A DNA stretch of 64,000 bases, from positions 282,001-346,000 of the forward strand of contig NZ_CP159996.1 of assembly GCF_040703035.1 (NCBI RefSeq). The letters are read 5' to 3'. This DNA is from Terribacillus aidingensis (GTDB lineage Bacteria > Bacillota > Bacilli > Bacillales > Amphibacillaceae). Position numbers and translations under genes: made by a program. Of the stretch, positions 43,004 through 52,380 are shown piece by piece (position 1 is the stretch's first letter; the number at the start of each line of letters is the position of its first letter). The notes beneath the pieces are model-generated. The model ran no database searches, was not told where the DNA came from, and worked only from the letters and a program-made list of their open reading frames with translations.

Positions 43004-44242
43004 ATGTCGGACATTCGAAATGAAACGATACCCGATGGACACGAAATCGAACAAGCGGAAAATGAAATCAAGGAAGACGCACATAGTATAAAACGGATAT
43101 TCAAGCAACCGAAGGCAGCATGGGCGGTTGCTTTTGCATGTGTCGTTGCATTTATGGGGATTGGTCTTGTCGATCCGATTCTTCCATCAATCGCTGCACA
43201 GATGGATGCAACGCCGAGTCAAGTAGAATTATTATTCACGAGTTATTTGCTCGTTACCGGAATCATGATGCTGATCACAGGCTGGTTATCCAGCCGGATC
43301 GGTCCGAAAATGACACTGCTCATTGGGTTGGTCATCATTATATTATTCTCCACTTTAGGAGGATTAGCCGGCAGTGTGGATGAATTGGTCGGCCTTCGTG
43401 CGGGCTGGGGGCTAGGTAATGCATTATTTATCTCCACAGCACTTGCCGTAATCGTCAGTGTTGCCAGCGGTGGTTCAGCAGTAGCCATCATGCTTTATGA
43501 AGCAGCTCTTGGATTAGGGATGTCAGTCGGACCGCTTCTGGGCGGACTGCTTGGATCCATCCATTGGCGTGCACCTTTCTTTGGTGTGGCGGTATTGATG
43601 CTGATCGGATTGCTGGCGGTGTGGATATTGCTGACAGATGTACCAAAACCAGCGAAGAAAATTCCGCTTTCAGCACCATTCCAGGCATTGCGTCACCCGG
43701 GGCTTTTGACGATAGGGTTGACAGCTTTATTTTATAACTTCGGTTTCTTTACGTTGCTGACATATTCACCGTTTGTCTTGAATCTCGGTGAATTCGGTAT
43801 CGGATTCGTCTTCTTTGTTTGGGGAGTCATGCTGGCAATTGGGTCGATCTTTATAGCACCTTCTTTCGAAACGAAGCTAGGCACGAAAAGATCACTTAGT
43901 TTGGTAATGGTGGGTATCATCATTACGTTGGCTTTGATGGGGATTGGCGCAGATTGGCCAGTATTCCTGATAGTGATGATTGCATTAATGGGATTATTAC
44001 TTGGTATTAACAATACGGTCATGACAACAGCTGTTATGGAAGTCTCGCCGGTTGAGCGTTCTACAGCATCAGCTGCATATAGTTTCCTGCGTTTCACCGG
44101 TGGTTCGATTTCACCATGGCTCGCGGGAAAAGTGTCGGAGCATATTTCGATTGGAGCTCCATACTATGTCGCGGCAGCGGCGGTGCTCGTCGGATTGCTG
44201 TTATTCACTGCTAGAAGAGGTGCAATGGATCGTTTGAGTTAA
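43004..44242 (+). CDS. MFS drug efflux transporter
   Basis: A 412-residue, 12-helix MFS protein with a charged N-terminal tail of about 35 residues. Efflux signatures are VDPILPSIAAQM (motif D1-like), GWLSSRIGPKM (motif A) and GLGMSVGPLLGGLLG (motif C, characteristic of exporters). It probably expels drugs by proton antiport under control of the adjacent MarR gene. ATG 43004 is 8 bases after AAAGGGG. Confidence 0.9.
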   Translation: MSDIRNETIPDGHEIEQAENEIKEDAHSIKRIFKQPKAAWAVAFACVVAFMGIGLVDPILPSIAAQMDATPSQVELLFTSYLLVTGIMMLITGWLSSRIGPKMTLLIGLVIIILFSTLGGLAGSVDELVGLRAGWGLGNALFISTALAVIVSVASGGSAVAIMLYEAALGLGMSVGPLLGGLLGSIHWRAPFFGVAVLMLIGLLAVWILLTDVPKPAKKIPLSAPFQALRHPGLLTIGLTALFYNFGFFTLLTYSPFVLNLGEFGIGFVFFVWGVMLAIGSIFIAPSFETKLGTKRSLSLVMVGIIITLALMGIGADWPVFLIVMIALMGLLLGINNTVMTTAVMEVSPVERSTASAAYSFLRFTGGSISPWLAGKVSEHISIGAPYYVAAAAVLVGLLLFTARRGAMDRLS

Positions 44243-44245
44243 GAG

Positions 44246-44278
44246 AAAGGCCATGATCATTTGATCATGGCCTTTTCT
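44246..44278 (+). terminator. Rho-independent terminator of the MarR-MFS operon
   Basis: AAAGGCCATGATCA and its complement are separated by two bases (44246-44275), followed by T-rich sequence. Confidence 0.85.
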
Positions 44279-44279
44279 G

Positions 44280-44516
44280 TGTACATGAAACGATAAAATT
44301 AAGGGTCATTCCTGGAAACTTGCCTGGTTTATAGGGAAGGATAAATATAACTTTCTTGAATCAAGAAGGAGTTCGAGTACTGCTTGCAGAAAAAGAGAAA
44401 TTAGGATGACGTAAGTTGAGGAAGCATAACATGCTCACAGTTAATGGGTTTTGACTAGCAAGAGCTAAGATAGGCAGTCGTGACGGATAGTATAAAACCG
44501 GTAATGTATGAATATA
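44280..44516. other. Gene-free stretch between two terminators
   Basis: I see no ORF with a ribosome site. It contains the perfect inverted repeat TTCTTGA-A-TCAAGAA (44353-44367) followed by GGAG, and no clear promoter. It could hold a small RNA ending at the terminator at 44517, or be a gene remnant. Confidence 0.3.
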
Positions 44517-44549
44517 AAAAAGCAGAACTAGAAGTAGTTCTGCTTTTTC
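44517..44549. terminator. Bidirectional terminator
   Basis: AAAAAGCAGAACTA / TAGTTCTGCTTTTT, perfect 14-bp stem with 4-base loop. Confidence 0.9.
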
Positions 44550-44550
44550 C

Positions 44551-44976
44551 TTATAGGTCGATTGTATAAACGTTATTTTTGTTCACATTCTTCAAATATA
44601 TCTTGTCTGGCTTGATTTCCAGTACAACATAATCTGGATCATTTGGTCCGTCAAGCCAAGCGCTGAAGCTATCCTTCCAAAGCTGCTGTTTCAGCTCCGA
44701 AGATTCACTGACTTTTGCTTCAGCCTCGATTTCAACATACTCATCTCCGACGCCGTCGCCGTTATATCCTAGCAGGATATGGACGTTATGATTGTTTTCG
44801 ATATCGTCCACCTTGTGTGAACTGCCGCTTGTTGCGCAATATAATGTATATCCTTCGTTGAAGAAGGCCATATAGCGAGTATAAGGCTTACCACCTTGAA
44901 CGGTAGCAAGTGTGCCGATCTTTTGATTTTCCAGGATCTGTTCCACATGTTTTCTTACTTCTGCTTGTTCCATCAT
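44551..44976 (-). CDS. Pyridoxamine 5'-phosphate oxidase-like general stress protein
   Basis: A 141-residue FMN-binding split-barrel protein like B. subtilis YdaG (general stress protein 26). Typical segments are KIGTLATVQGGKPYTRYMAF, TLYCATSGSSHKVDDIENN and HILLGYNGDGVGDEYVEI. It probably binds FMN or F420-like cofactor; the reaction is unknown. AGAAGGAGGAGATC fixes ATG 44976, whereas the open frame extends to 45084 without support. A sigma-B-like promoter lies 30 bases upstream, consistent with the stress role. Confidence 0.88.
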   Translation of the reverse strand: MMEQAEVRKHVEQILENQKIGTLATVQGGKPYTRYMAFFNEGYTLYCATSGSSHKVDDIENNHNVHILLGYNGDGVGDEYVEIEAEAKVSESSELKQQLWKDSFSAWLDGPNDPDYVVLEIKPDKIYLKNVNKNNVYTIDL

Positions 44977-45005
44977 GATCTCCTCCTTCTGATTTCTAAA
45001 GGTAG

Positions 45006-45032
45006 TATCCCTTTTTTGGCAGCTTATTAAAC
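45006..45032 (-). promoter_or_regulatory. Candidate sigma-B promoter of the stress protein
   Basis: On the minus strand, GTTTAA (45032-45027) and GGGATA (45011-45006) are 15 bases apart; the -35 is a perfect sigma-B match. Confidence 0.5.
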
Positions 45033-45101
45033 CCGAAAAAAGGGAAGTGTATATGGAGTGGAAGAAGACTCGTCTAAAAGCCAACTAATGGAGGGAATCG
45101 T

Positions 45102-45959
45102 ATGACTAAGATGCAGGAAGAGAAAAAACCACAAACAAAGTGCCAGTCAGAATTTGGCGAGTTAAAGCATGTTGTTGTCTGTCCGCCGGCATATATGGAA
45201 ATACGCAAAGTCATTAACGAAACACAAAAGCATTATCTGAATCATAATATCGATCAAGATTTAGCTATGAAACAGCATACTGACTTTGTAAAAGCTTTAC
45301 GGGATCACGGAGTGGATGTGATGTCACTGCCGGCTCATGAGCAGTTTAATGAACAAGTATATACCCGGGATATCGGTTTTTGTATAGGAGATACATTATT
45401 TACTGCAAATATGGGTGATGAAATACGCAAAGGGGAAACGAAAATACTTCGGGAATGGCTGGAAAAACAAGGACTTACATACAAGATGGTAGATGAGGGA
45501 ACAATTGAAGGCGGTGATGTCGTTGTTGACCGTCAGCGTGTATGGATTGGCCTCAGTAAACGGACAGATGAGAAAGCCATACAGCAAGTACAGCAGCTGC
45601 TGCCGGAATATGAAGTGATCCCAGTAAGGATTCGTGAGGATATCCTTCATTTGGATTGTGTCTTCAATTTGGTCCGGGATGACCTGGCAATTCTTTACCC
45701 CGATGCTTTTGAACAGGACGATCTAGAACGTTTCCGTAAACTGTACAACACAATCGAAATTTCGGAAGAAGAACAATTCTATATGGGTACGAATATCCTT
45801 TCCTTTGCACCTGATAAGCTATTGAGCCTGCCTTCAAATAAGCGGGTCAATGAGGCATTGCGTGAGGAAGGAGTGACAGTAATCGAAGTAAACTTCTCGG
45901 AAATCATCAAGTCCGGCGGTTCTTTCCGATGCTGTTCCCTCCCGCTGCAGCGCCAATGA
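45102..45959 (+). CDS. Dimethylarginine dimethylaminohydrolase-like (guanidino-modifying) enzyme
   Basis: A 285-residue enzyme of the arginine deiminase/DDAH fold. Visible elements are CQSEFGELKHVVVCPPAYME, VYTRDIGFCIGDTLF, the acidic EGGDVVVDRQRVWIG, the catalytic His in DILHLDCVFNLV, and the C-terminal nucleophile region SGGSFRCCSLPL. It should hydrolyse methylarginine or arginine-like guanidines to citrulline. It matches the B. subtilis YkgA group. ATG 45102 follows GGAGGGAATCGT. There is no arginine deiminase operon nearby. Confidence 0.9.
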   Translation: MTKMQEEKKPQTKCQSEFGELKHVVVCPPAYMEIRKVINETQKHYLNHNIDQDLAMKQHTDFVKALRDHGVDVMSLPAHEQFNEQVYTRDIGFCIGDTLFTANMGDEIRKGETKILREWLEKQGLTYKMVDEGTIEGGDVVVDRQRVWIGLSKRTDEKAIQQVQQLLPEYEVIPVRIREDILHLDCVFNLVRDDLAILYPDAFEQDDLERFRKLYNTIEISEEEQFYMGTNILSFAPDKLLSLPSNKRVNEALREEGVTVIEVNFSEIIKSGGSFRCCSLPLQRQ

Positions 45960-46066
45960 ACGTATAAAAAAGAAAGAAATAAATATCCTAAGGTTTGGCT
46001 GGTATGAGCGGATTGCTTTACTTCTGTTCCAAGCCTTTAGCATAATAAAATGTGGAGGCGATCAGA

Positions 46067-47233
46067 TTGGATAATTTTACGTTTTATAACCCAACAAAAT
46101 TGATTTTCGGTAAAGACCAATTAGATAAATTGAAAGAAGAAATTCCTGCATATGGCAAGAAAGTATTGCTTGTCTATGGCGGCGGAAGCATTAAGCGCAG
46201 CGGCTTGTATGAAAAGGTATTGAAAGAACTAGAAGAAATCGGTGCAGAAGTATTCGAACTTTCTGGAGTGGAACCAAACCCGCGTGTTTCTACTGCGCGT
46301 AAAGGTGTGGAAATCTGCAAAACAGAAGGAATCGATGTATTGCTTGCAGTTGGCGGCGGAAGTGTAATCGACTGTACGAAAGCTATTGCAGCAGGTGCGA
46401 AGTATGATGGAGATGTATGGGATATCGTAACCAAAAAAGCATTCGCAGACGATGCTCTTCCATTCGGTACTGTACTCACCCTTGCAGCGACAGGTTCTGA
46501 AATGAACTCCGGTTCTGTTATCACGAACTGGGAAACAAATGAAAAGTACGGCTGGGGAAGTCCTCATACATTCCCGAAATTCTCTATCCTGGATCCGCAG
46601 AACACATTCACTGTACCGCGTGATCAGACGATCTACGGTATCGTCGACATGATGTCACACGTATTGGAGCATTATTTCCATACAACAACGAATACAGAAT
46701 TGCAGGATCGCTTCTGTGAATCCCTATTGCTTACGGTAATGGAAACAGGACCGAAGCTGCTTGATGATCTGGAAAATTACGATTACCGTGCAGCTATCCT
46801 TTACAGCGGAACAATGGCTTTGAACGGCGTATTGAACATGGGCTATCGCGGCGACTGGGCAACACATAACCTTGAGCACGCTGTATCTGCTGTGCATGAC
46901 ATTCCGCATGGCGGTGGTCTGGCAATTCTATTCCCGAACTGGATGAAGCATGTACTCGACGATGAGACTGCACCGCGCTTTAAACAGCTTGCTGTCCGTG
47001 TCTTCGGTATCGATCCAACAGGCAAAACGGATAAAGAAGCTGCACTTGAAGGAATTGATGCATTACGTGCTTTCTGGAACAGCATTGATGCACCAGCTAC
47101 GCTTCGCGACTATGATATTTCCGAAGACAGCTTGGAATTGATGGCTGAAAAAGCATACGCGAACGGCGAGTTCGGCGGCTATCGCAAACTGAATAAAGAA
47201 GATTCACTTGAGATCTACAAAGCATCTTTCTGA
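46067..47233 (+). CDS. Iron-containing alcohol dehydrogenase (YugJ/BdhA-like)
   Basis: A 388-residue group III alcohol dehydrogenase. It begins [20 protein letters not shown], has the NAD(P)-binding [14 protein letters not shown] and [27 protein letters not shown], and the iron ligands in [11 protein letters not shown] and [20 protein letters not shown]. It reduces short aldehydes such as butanal. GGAGG at 46054-46058 selects TTG 46067, which gives the YugJ-type start; GTG 46052 would add five residues through the ribosome site. Confidence 0.93.
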   Translation: MDNFTFYNPTKLIFGKDQLDKLKEEIPAYGKKVLLVYGGGSIKRSGLYEKVLKELEEIGAEVFELSGVEPNPRVSTARKGVEICKTEGIDVLLAVGGGSVIDCTKAIAAGAKYDGDVWDIVTKKAFADDALPFGTVLTLAATGSEMNSGSVITNWETNEKYGWGSPHTFPKFSILDPQNTFTVPRDQTIYGIVDMMSHVLEHYFHTTTNTELQDRFCESLLLTVMETGPKLLDDLENYDYRAAILYSGTMALNGVLNMGYRGDWATHNLEHAVSAVHDIPHGGGLAILFPNWMKHVLDDETAPRFKQLAVRVFGIDPTGKTDKEAALEGIDALRAFWNSIDAPATLRDYDISEDSLELMAEKAYANGEFGGYRKLNKEDSLEIYKASF

Positions 47234-47242
47234 TTATCAGAA

Positions 47243-47276
47243 GAGAGCCTGCGCATATATGCGCAGGCTCTTTTTT
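47243..47276. terminator. Palindromic terminator shared by ADH and SDR genes
   Basis: GAGCCTGCGCATA is followed directly by its complement (47245-47270), then TTTTTT. Confidence 0.9.
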
Positions 47277-48177
47277 AGGAGCTTACCATCGTACCGCCGT
47301 TCACATGAATGATCTGACCAGTTACATAAGAGGAATCTTCAGAAGCTAGGTAAACATAGGCTGGAGCAAGCTCATAAGGCTGACCGGCACGTTTCATTGG
47401 TACATCCTGCCCGAATGTGGCAACATCCGCTGCTGAGAAACTGGAAGGAATGAGTGGTGTCCAAATTGGCCCCGGCGCGACGCCATTCACTCTGATCCCT
47501 TGTGTTGCAAGATTTTGGGATAACGCTCTCGTGAAACCAACAATAGCACCTTTTGTGCAAACATAATCAATCAGATCTGGTCTTCCTTCATACGCAGTCA
47601 CTGATGTTGTATTAACAATCGTGCTTCCTCTTTTCAGATGCGGCAGTGCAGCTTTTGTCAGATAGAAGAAAGCAAAAATATTTGTGTGGAATGTTGCATC
47701 CCATTGAGCGGTAGAGATATCGGTCAGCGATTCCTGAGGGAATTGGACACCATGATTATTTACGAGAATATCCAGTTTTCCATAAGTGTCGATTGTATGG
47801 GAGACAACAGCCTGGCAATGTGCTTCACTCCGCAAATCACCGACAATCAGTGTGCAGCGCTGCCCAAGCTGTTCTATCCGGTTCTTTGTCCGTCTGGCAT
47901 CTTCGTTTTCATATTCATAATAGTAGGCAATAACAATATCGGCACCTTCCTTGGCAAAAGCGATGGCAGCAGCTGCACCAATTCCGCTGTCCCCTCCAGT
48001 GATGATTGCTGTCTTTCCTTTCAGCTTTCCTGAACCTTTATACGTGTCTGTCTCAATAATTGGCTTTGGCCGCATCAGCCCCTCTATTCCAGGCTGCTGG
48101 TCTTGGTGCTGAGGCGGAAAGTAAAAGTTCGTGCCGGGTTGAACCGGCCGGTTTTTGCTATATTGCTGCTGCGTCAA
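47275..48177 (-). CDS. SDR family oxidoreductase (YhxC/YdaD-like stress protein)
   Basis: A 300-residue SDR with the long N-terminal extension of the YhxC/YdaD group (FPPQHQDQQPGIEGLMRPKP). Then come the cofactor motif ITGGDSGIGAAAA, GDLRSEAHC, NNHGVQFP, the catalytic Ser in NTTSVTAYEG and YVCTKGAIVGF with YxxxK. The end SSYVTGQIIHVNGGT is typical. In B. subtilis the relatives are general stress genes, but I see no good sigma-B promoter here. GAGGAGGACAAGA precedes the start. Confidence 0.9.
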   Translation of the reverse strand: MTQQQYSKNRPVQPGTNFYFPPQHQDQQPGIEGLMRPKPIIETDTYKGSGKLKGKTAIITGGDSGIGAAAAIAFAKEGADIVIAYYYEYENEDARRTKNRIEQLGQRCTLIVGDLRSEAHCQAVVSHTIDTYGKLDILVNNHGVQFPQESLTDISTAQWDATFHTNIFAFFYLTKAALPHLKRGSTIVNTTSVTAYEGRPDLIDYVCTKGAIVGFTRALSQNLATQGIRVNGVAPGPIWTPLIPSSFSAADVATFGQDVPMKRAGQPYELAPAYVYLASEDSSYVTGQIIHVNGGTMVSS

Positions 48178-48332
48178 TTCTTGTCCTCCTCTTCATACGT
48201 GGCTCCAAATGAAATATATGCAAAAGATGCCCTTGATTTGCCAAAAAAGAGGTATTTTATGTTAGGAAACAGAACAGAAGGGGAAAAGGATTTAGAATGT
48301 GATTTAATACGAGTTGGAAAGGGGTCTTATTC

Positions 48333-49442
48333 ATGGAAAAAGTATTTATCAGTCCAAGCCGGTATGTTCAAGGAAAGGGTGTACTTCAGAAAGCTGGGGA
48401 GTATGTGAAAAAAATCGGTGACAATGCTCTTGTCCTTGCAGATGAATTTGTCTGGGACTTGGCGGGAAATACAGTGCTTGAGAATCTGGAGCAGAGCGGT
48501 ATCCAAACGAAGAAGACCGTATTCGGCGGAGAAGCATCAACAGAAGAAATCAAGCGTATTGCTGCTGATGGGAAGGAAAGTAATGTTGTCATCGGTATCG
48601 GAGGCGGAAAGACACTTGATACTGCAAAAGCAGTAGCAGACGAGCTGCAGGTTGGTGTTGTGATCCTGCCGACAACAGCATCAACTGATGCTCCTACGAG
48701 CGGATTGAGTGTTATCTACTCTGAGGAAGGAACATTCGAAAGCTATAAGTTTTACGACAAAAACCCGGACCTTGTCCTTGTCGACACAAAAATCATCGCG
48801 CAGGCACCACCTCGTTTCCTGGCTTCCGGAATTGCAGATGCAATGGCTACGTGGGTGGAAGCACGTGCTTCTATTGAGGGACGCGGCAAAAACATGGCTG
48901 GCGGACTGGCTACGATTGCTGGACAAGCGATTGCAGAAAAAGCGGAAGAAGTTCTCTTCGAATACGGATTGCTTGCTTATGAGGCCAACAAACGACAAAT
49001 CGTTACACCTGCTTTGGAAGCGGTTGTCGAAGCAAATACACTGCTTAGCGGACTTGGGTTTGAGAGCGGCGGACTAGGTGCGGCACACGCCATCCATAAT
49101 GGCTTCACCGCGCTGCATGGTGAGATTCATAGCCTTACCCATGGTGAAAAGGTTGCATTTGGTACGCTGACACAGCTTGCGCTCGAGGATCGTACACTTG
49201 ATGAAATCAACACGTACATCGATTTCTACCTTTCCCTCGGTCTCCCAGTTACACTGGAAGACATTAAACTTAAGGATGTTTCGGATGAAGACTTACTGAA
49301 GGTTGCCGAGCTTGCAGTGCAGGAAGGTGAATCGATTCATAACCTGCCTGGTACAATTACAGCAGATCAAGTCGTAGATGCCATTAAAGCAGCAGATCAA
49401 TACGCAAAAGCATATAAAGAGTTGATTGGCTACGAAGCCTGA
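48333..49442 (+). CDS. gldA: Glycerol dehydrogenase
   Basis: A 369-residue NAD-dependent, zinc-containing glycerol dehydrogenase that makes dihydroxyacetone. Motifs: [11 protein letters not shown] at the start, NAD-binding [34 protein letters not shown], and zinc ligands in [10 protein letters not shown] (Asp), AHAIHNGF (His) and [11 protein letters not shown] (His). The length is typical. GAAAGGGG precedes ATG 48333. No dihydroxyacetone kinase is next to it. Confidence 0.96.
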   Translation: MEKVFISPSRYVQGKGVLQKAGEYVKKIGDNALVLADEFVWDLAGNTVLENLEQSGIQTKKTVFGGEASTEEIKRIAADGKESNVVIGIGGGKTLDTAKAVADELQVGVVILPTTASTDAPTSGLSVIYSEEGTFESYKFYDKNPDLVLVDTKIIAQAPPRFLASGIADAMATWVEARASIEGRGKNMAGGLATIAGQAIAEKAEEVLFEYGLLAYEANKRQIVTPALEAVVEANTLLSGLGFESGGLGAAHAIHNGFTALHGEIHSLTHGEKVAFGTLTQLALEDRTLDEINTYIDFYLSLGLPVTLEDIKLKDVSDEDLLKVAELAVQEGESIHNLPGTITADQVVDAIKAADQYAKAYKELIGYEA

Positions 49443-49454
49443 TTAACAGAGATA

Positions 49455-49490
49455 AAAAGCTGGAACAGGAAAAAATGTTCCAGCTTTTTT
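49455..49490 (+). terminator. Rho-independent terminator of gldA
   Basis: AAAAGCTGGAACA pairs with TGTTCCAGCTTTT, then Ts. Confidence 0.9.
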
Positions 49491-49500
49491 CTTTTGCCCA

Positions 49501-49530
49501 TTGACGTGTGTTTCTGTACTAGTGTACTAT
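49501..49530 (+). promoter_or_regulatory. Promoter of the yhcEFGHI-like operon
   Basis: TTGACG (49501-49506), 18 bases, TACTAT (49525-49530). Direct repeats GTACTA-GT-GTACTA (49516-49529) cover the -10 and may bind the operon's GntR protein. Confidence 0.55.
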
Positions 49531-49567
49531 GTGATTAATACAGTAATACATCAGGAGGGTTTATTTC

Positions 49568-50353
49568 ATGAAAGCTTGGCTAGCATTAGTAAAGAAAGAA
49601 TTTCGTGTCGGATTGCCAATTTTGCTTTTGGCAATCGTACTATTCCTTGTCGGCTTGGTTATAGTTACCGTCAGTACCTATCGCTTTGGGTATGCTTGGG
49701 ATGGTGTTGGAATCATCGGATTAGCCTGGGGCGGCGGACACTTTTTCTTCATGGCAATCTACATGCTTTACAGTCTTGCGGTGGAGAGAAAAAGGTTGCA
49801 TCTCTGGCTTCACAATCCGATGCATGCTTCGGGGCTTCTCGCAGCGAAGTTAGTAACAGGCACAGTTTACATGATCATTTCATTGCTTGTCGTAAGTATT
49901 GCAGCATATGTGGGTGGTTTGCACTTTGTAGAGTTCTCAGATGGCACGTGGTTCAAAATTGGTTTGATTGCCTTCGTGCATGTAGTTATGTTCGCTGTCG
50001 ATTTTTCTGTATACGTCATTCTTGCATATGTTGTATTTCTGTTATTGGAAAGGTACATGCCTGCATTCCTTAGCGGAACAGTGGTTTTCATTGGCTGGTG
50101 GGTATTCGCTTATCTTTTCTTCGGTCTCATAGGGAATTCAAAAATTTATGCTGCTATTTCAGAATGGGGAAAAATCGACTTAGGCTTTGTCGCTAATTCA
50201 CTTCAATTCGACATTAGTATTAGGGAAGCAATAGTAAATTTTCAAGGTGAAGACACTTTCATCTATGCTGGTAACTACGTCATTGAACTGATCACCATTC
50301 TTATCATCTATTTCATCGCATCCTGGTTATTAGACAAAAAAGTAGAGGTGTAG
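49568..50353 (+). CDS. yhcE: Membrane protein, YhcE-like ABC permease component
   Basis: A 261-residue protein with six membrane segments and an ABC-2-like start (LALVKKEFRVGLPILLLAIV). It has no ATPase domain. In B. subtilis yhcE is the first gene of yhcEFGHI, and the same order follows here: GntR regulator, ATPase, ATPase, permease. It likely works with the YhcG-like ATPase. ATCAGGAGGGTTTATTTC precedes ATG 49568. The substrate is unknown. Confidence 0.78.
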   Translation: MKAWLALVKKEFRVGLPILLLAIVLFLVGLVIVTVSTYRFGYAWDGVGIIGLAWGGGHFFFMAIYMLYSLAVERKRLHLWLHNPMHASGLLAAKLVTGTVYMIISLLVVSIAAYVGGLHFVEFSDGTWFKIGLIAFVHVVMFAVDFSVYVILAYVVFLLLERYMPAFLSGTVVFIGWWVFAYLFFGLIGNSKIYAAISEWGKIDLGFVANSLQFDISIREAIVNFQGEDTFIYAGNYVIELITILIIYFIASWLLDKKVEV

Positions 50354-50356
50354 AGT

Positions 50357-50734
50357 ATGACCGATACATTTCAATCATCCCAGCCCATATATCTGCAGCT
50401 GGCAGATCGGCTGAATAGACAAATTGTCAGCGGCGAGCTGAAGCCTGGAGACAAGCTGCCTTCCGTACGGGAAACGGCAGTTGCATCGAAAGTAAATCCG
50501 AATACGGTACAACGGACGTACCGCGAACTGGAGGCATCGGGAATCGTGGAATCACGCAGAGGGCAAGGAACATTCGTTACGGAAAATGAAGATATTCTCC
50601 TTTCTATACGTGAGAAGCTGAAGCAAGAACAAATACAGAATTTCATCCAAGTCATGCATGATATGGGCTATGAGAACGATGAGATCACAAAAGGCCTGCA
50701 AACCTATTTGGAAGGAGGAGCAGTGAATGATTGA
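50357..50734 (+). CDS. yhcF: GntR family regulator, YhcF/YtrA type
   Basis: A 125-residue GntR regulator with the short YtrA-type C-terminus. The winged helix has PIYLQLADRLNRQIVSGELK, LPSVRETAVASKVNPNTVQR (recognition helix) and ESRRGQGTFVTE. Such proteins repress adjacent ABC operons and are relieved by cell-wall antibiotics in related systems. Its stop overlaps the next ATG by 8 bases. The promoter repeats at 49516-49529 are the probable target. Confidence 0.9.
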   Translation: MTDTFQSSQPIYLQLADRLNRQIVSGELKPGDKLPSVRETAVASKVNPNTVQRTYRELEASGIVESRRGQGTFVTENEDILLSIREKLKQEQIQNFIQVMHDMGYENDEITKGLQTYLEGGAVND

Positions 50735-51416
50735 ATTTAAAAATGTGACGAAACGGTATATGACAAAAACAGCATTGCGAGACGTGAATTTAAAGCTCGA
50801 TAAAGGCAAGATCATCGGCCTGGTCGGGCTGAACGGAGCAGGTAAATCAACAACGATGAAGCTGATTGCCGGACTGATTAATCCGACCAAGGGATCTGTG
50901 GAACTGGATGGTAAGAAAGTGACGCGCCGGATAGCGTCGAAGGTGAGTTATCTGTCTGAGCTGGATGAGTATTATACCTTCTATACTGTCCAGCAGACAA
51001 TTGATTTCTTTGCGACGCAATTTCCTGATTTCAATAAAGAAAAGGCGGAGGAAATTCGCGCATATATGAATCTTGATGCCAATACAAAAGTAAAACATCT
51101 GTCCAAGGGGAATCGCGGCAGGCTTAAAATTATTCTCACATTGTCCAGAGAAGTACCTATCCTCTTGATGGATGAGCCGCTTTCCGGGTTGGATCCGCTT
51201 GTGCGGGACTCCATTGTTAAAGGTCTGATTACATTTGTAGACACGGAGAAGCAGCTTGTTCTCCTTTCCACGCATCAAATCATGGAAGTTGAAATGATTC
51301 TTGATGAAGTGATTGCAATCAAAGATGGTGAGCTGGTGGATCACAGGAATGTAGAAGAACTGCGCTACGATGAGCAGAAGGGCATATTGGAATGGATGAG
51401 CTCGATCTATGAGTAA
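50727..51416 (+). CDS. yhcG: ABC transporter ATP-binding protein, YhcG-like
   Basis: A 229-residue ABC ATPase. Walker A is GLNGAGKST, Walker B is ILLMDEPLSGLD and the H-loop is LLSTHQIMEVE. The signature reads LSKGNRGRL instead of LSGGQ, a variation typical of the YtrB/YhcG subgroup. It is translationally coupled to the GntR gene upstream and overlaps the following frame extension. It probably pairs with the YhcE-like permease. Confidence 0.9.
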   Translation: MIEFKNVTKRYMTKTALRDVNLKLDKGKIIGLVGLNGAGKSTTMKLIAGLINPTKGSVELDGKKVTRRIASKVSYLSELDEYYTFYTVQQTIDFFATQFPDFNKEKAEEIRAYMNLDANTKVKHLSKGNRGRLKIILTLSREVPILLMDEPLSGLDPLVRDSIVKGLITFVDTEKQLVLLSTHQIMEVEMILDEVIAIKDGELVDHRNVEELRYDEQKGILEWMSSIYE

Positions 51417-51459
51417 AGAAGCACTTCAACTCTTATTACAAGCAAAGGAGCGAAAAAGC

Positions 51460-52380
51460 ATGCAAAAACAGCCAGCAGTAGAAATAAAGCAGGTTACCAA
51501 AGTGATTCGCGGCCGAAAAATCATCGACCGTATCAATTTTTCCATCTATCCCGGTGAGGTGTTCGGCTTTCTAGGGCCGAACGGGGCCGGTAAAACAACA
51601 ACAATCCGGATGATTGTCGGACTAATGGGCATCACGGATGGAGACATTCTTATCAAAGGCAATAGTATCAAAACATCCCATGGCGCAGCCATGAAACATA
51701 TCGGTGCCATCGTCGAGAATCCGGAGATGTATAAGTATCTTTCTGGTTATCTGAATCTTGTGCATTTTGCGAGAATGAGTGATGGCGTAGATAAGAATCG
51801 GATCGATGAGGTTATCGAGCTTGTAGGCCTGAAGAATCGGATCAACGATAAGGTGAAAACATATTCCCTCGGGATGAGACAACGTCTCGGTATCGCACAA
51901 GCCCTGCTGCATCGTCCAGATGTACTTATCCTGGATGAACCAACGAATGGATTGGATCCGGCTGGGATTCGGGAGATGCGTCATTATATCCGCAATCTGG
52001 CTGAAAAAGAAGGCCTTGCCGTTATCGTATCCAGCCATTTGCTGAGCGAGATGGAATTGATGTGTGACCGAATCGGGGTCTTGCAGCAGGGTAAAATGCT
52101 CGGAGTGCAGCAAGTTCACGAGATGTCGAGTGAACAGACACAAATGGTCAGATTCCAAGTCGAACCATTGGAACAAGCTGGAGTTGTCCTCCGTGATATG
52201 GGCAGCAAGCAACCGCAGATCAAGGATAAACAAGTCTTTGTCGAGCTGACGCGTGATGAAATCCCAGCAGCAGCTGCAAAGCTTGCTAAGGAAGGAATCA
52301 GCATTTACGGTATCCAAGCAGAAACAAAGACATTAGAAGATACATTCCTGGAATTGACTGGAGGGAAGGAAATTGTCTAA
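51460..52380 (+). CDS. yhcH: ABC transporter ATP-binding protein, YhcH-like
   Basis: A 306-residue bacitracin-type ABC ATPase: Walker A GPNGAGKTT, VENPEMYKYLSGYLNL, signature YSLGMRQRLGIAQA, Walker B VLILDEPTNGLD, and SSHLLSEMELM. The C-terminal 80 residues form the extension common to BcrA-like ATPases. AAAGGAGCGAAAAAGC sets ATG 51460; the frame to 51409 lacks a site. Its stop overlaps the TTG start of the permease by 8 bases. A close paralogue lies at 57299-58225. Confidence 0.92.
   Translation: MQKQPAVEIKQVTKVIRGRKIIDRINFSIYPGEVFGFLGPNGAGKTTTIRMIVGLMGITDGDILIKGNSIKTSHGAAMKHIGAIVENPEMYKYLSGYLNLVHFARMSDGVDKNRIDEVIELVGLKNRINDKVKTYSLGMRQRLGIAQALLHRPDVLILDEPTNGLDPAGIREMRHYIRNLAEKEGLAVIVSSHLLSEMELMCDRIGVLQQGKMLGVQQVHEMSSEQTQMVRFQVEPLEQAGVVLRDMGSKQPQIKDKQVFVELTRDEIPAAAAKLAKEGISIYGIQAETKTLEDTFLELTGGKEIV

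Noticed and set aside
47245-47270. 26-bp perfect palindrome as an operator
   Set aside because: It lies after two convergent stop codons and is followed by a T run; a terminator explains it.
48178-48260. Sigma-B promoter of the YhxC-like SDR gene
   Set aside because: Expected from the B. subtilis family, but no GTTT/GGGTAT pair with correct spacing is visible on the minus strand.
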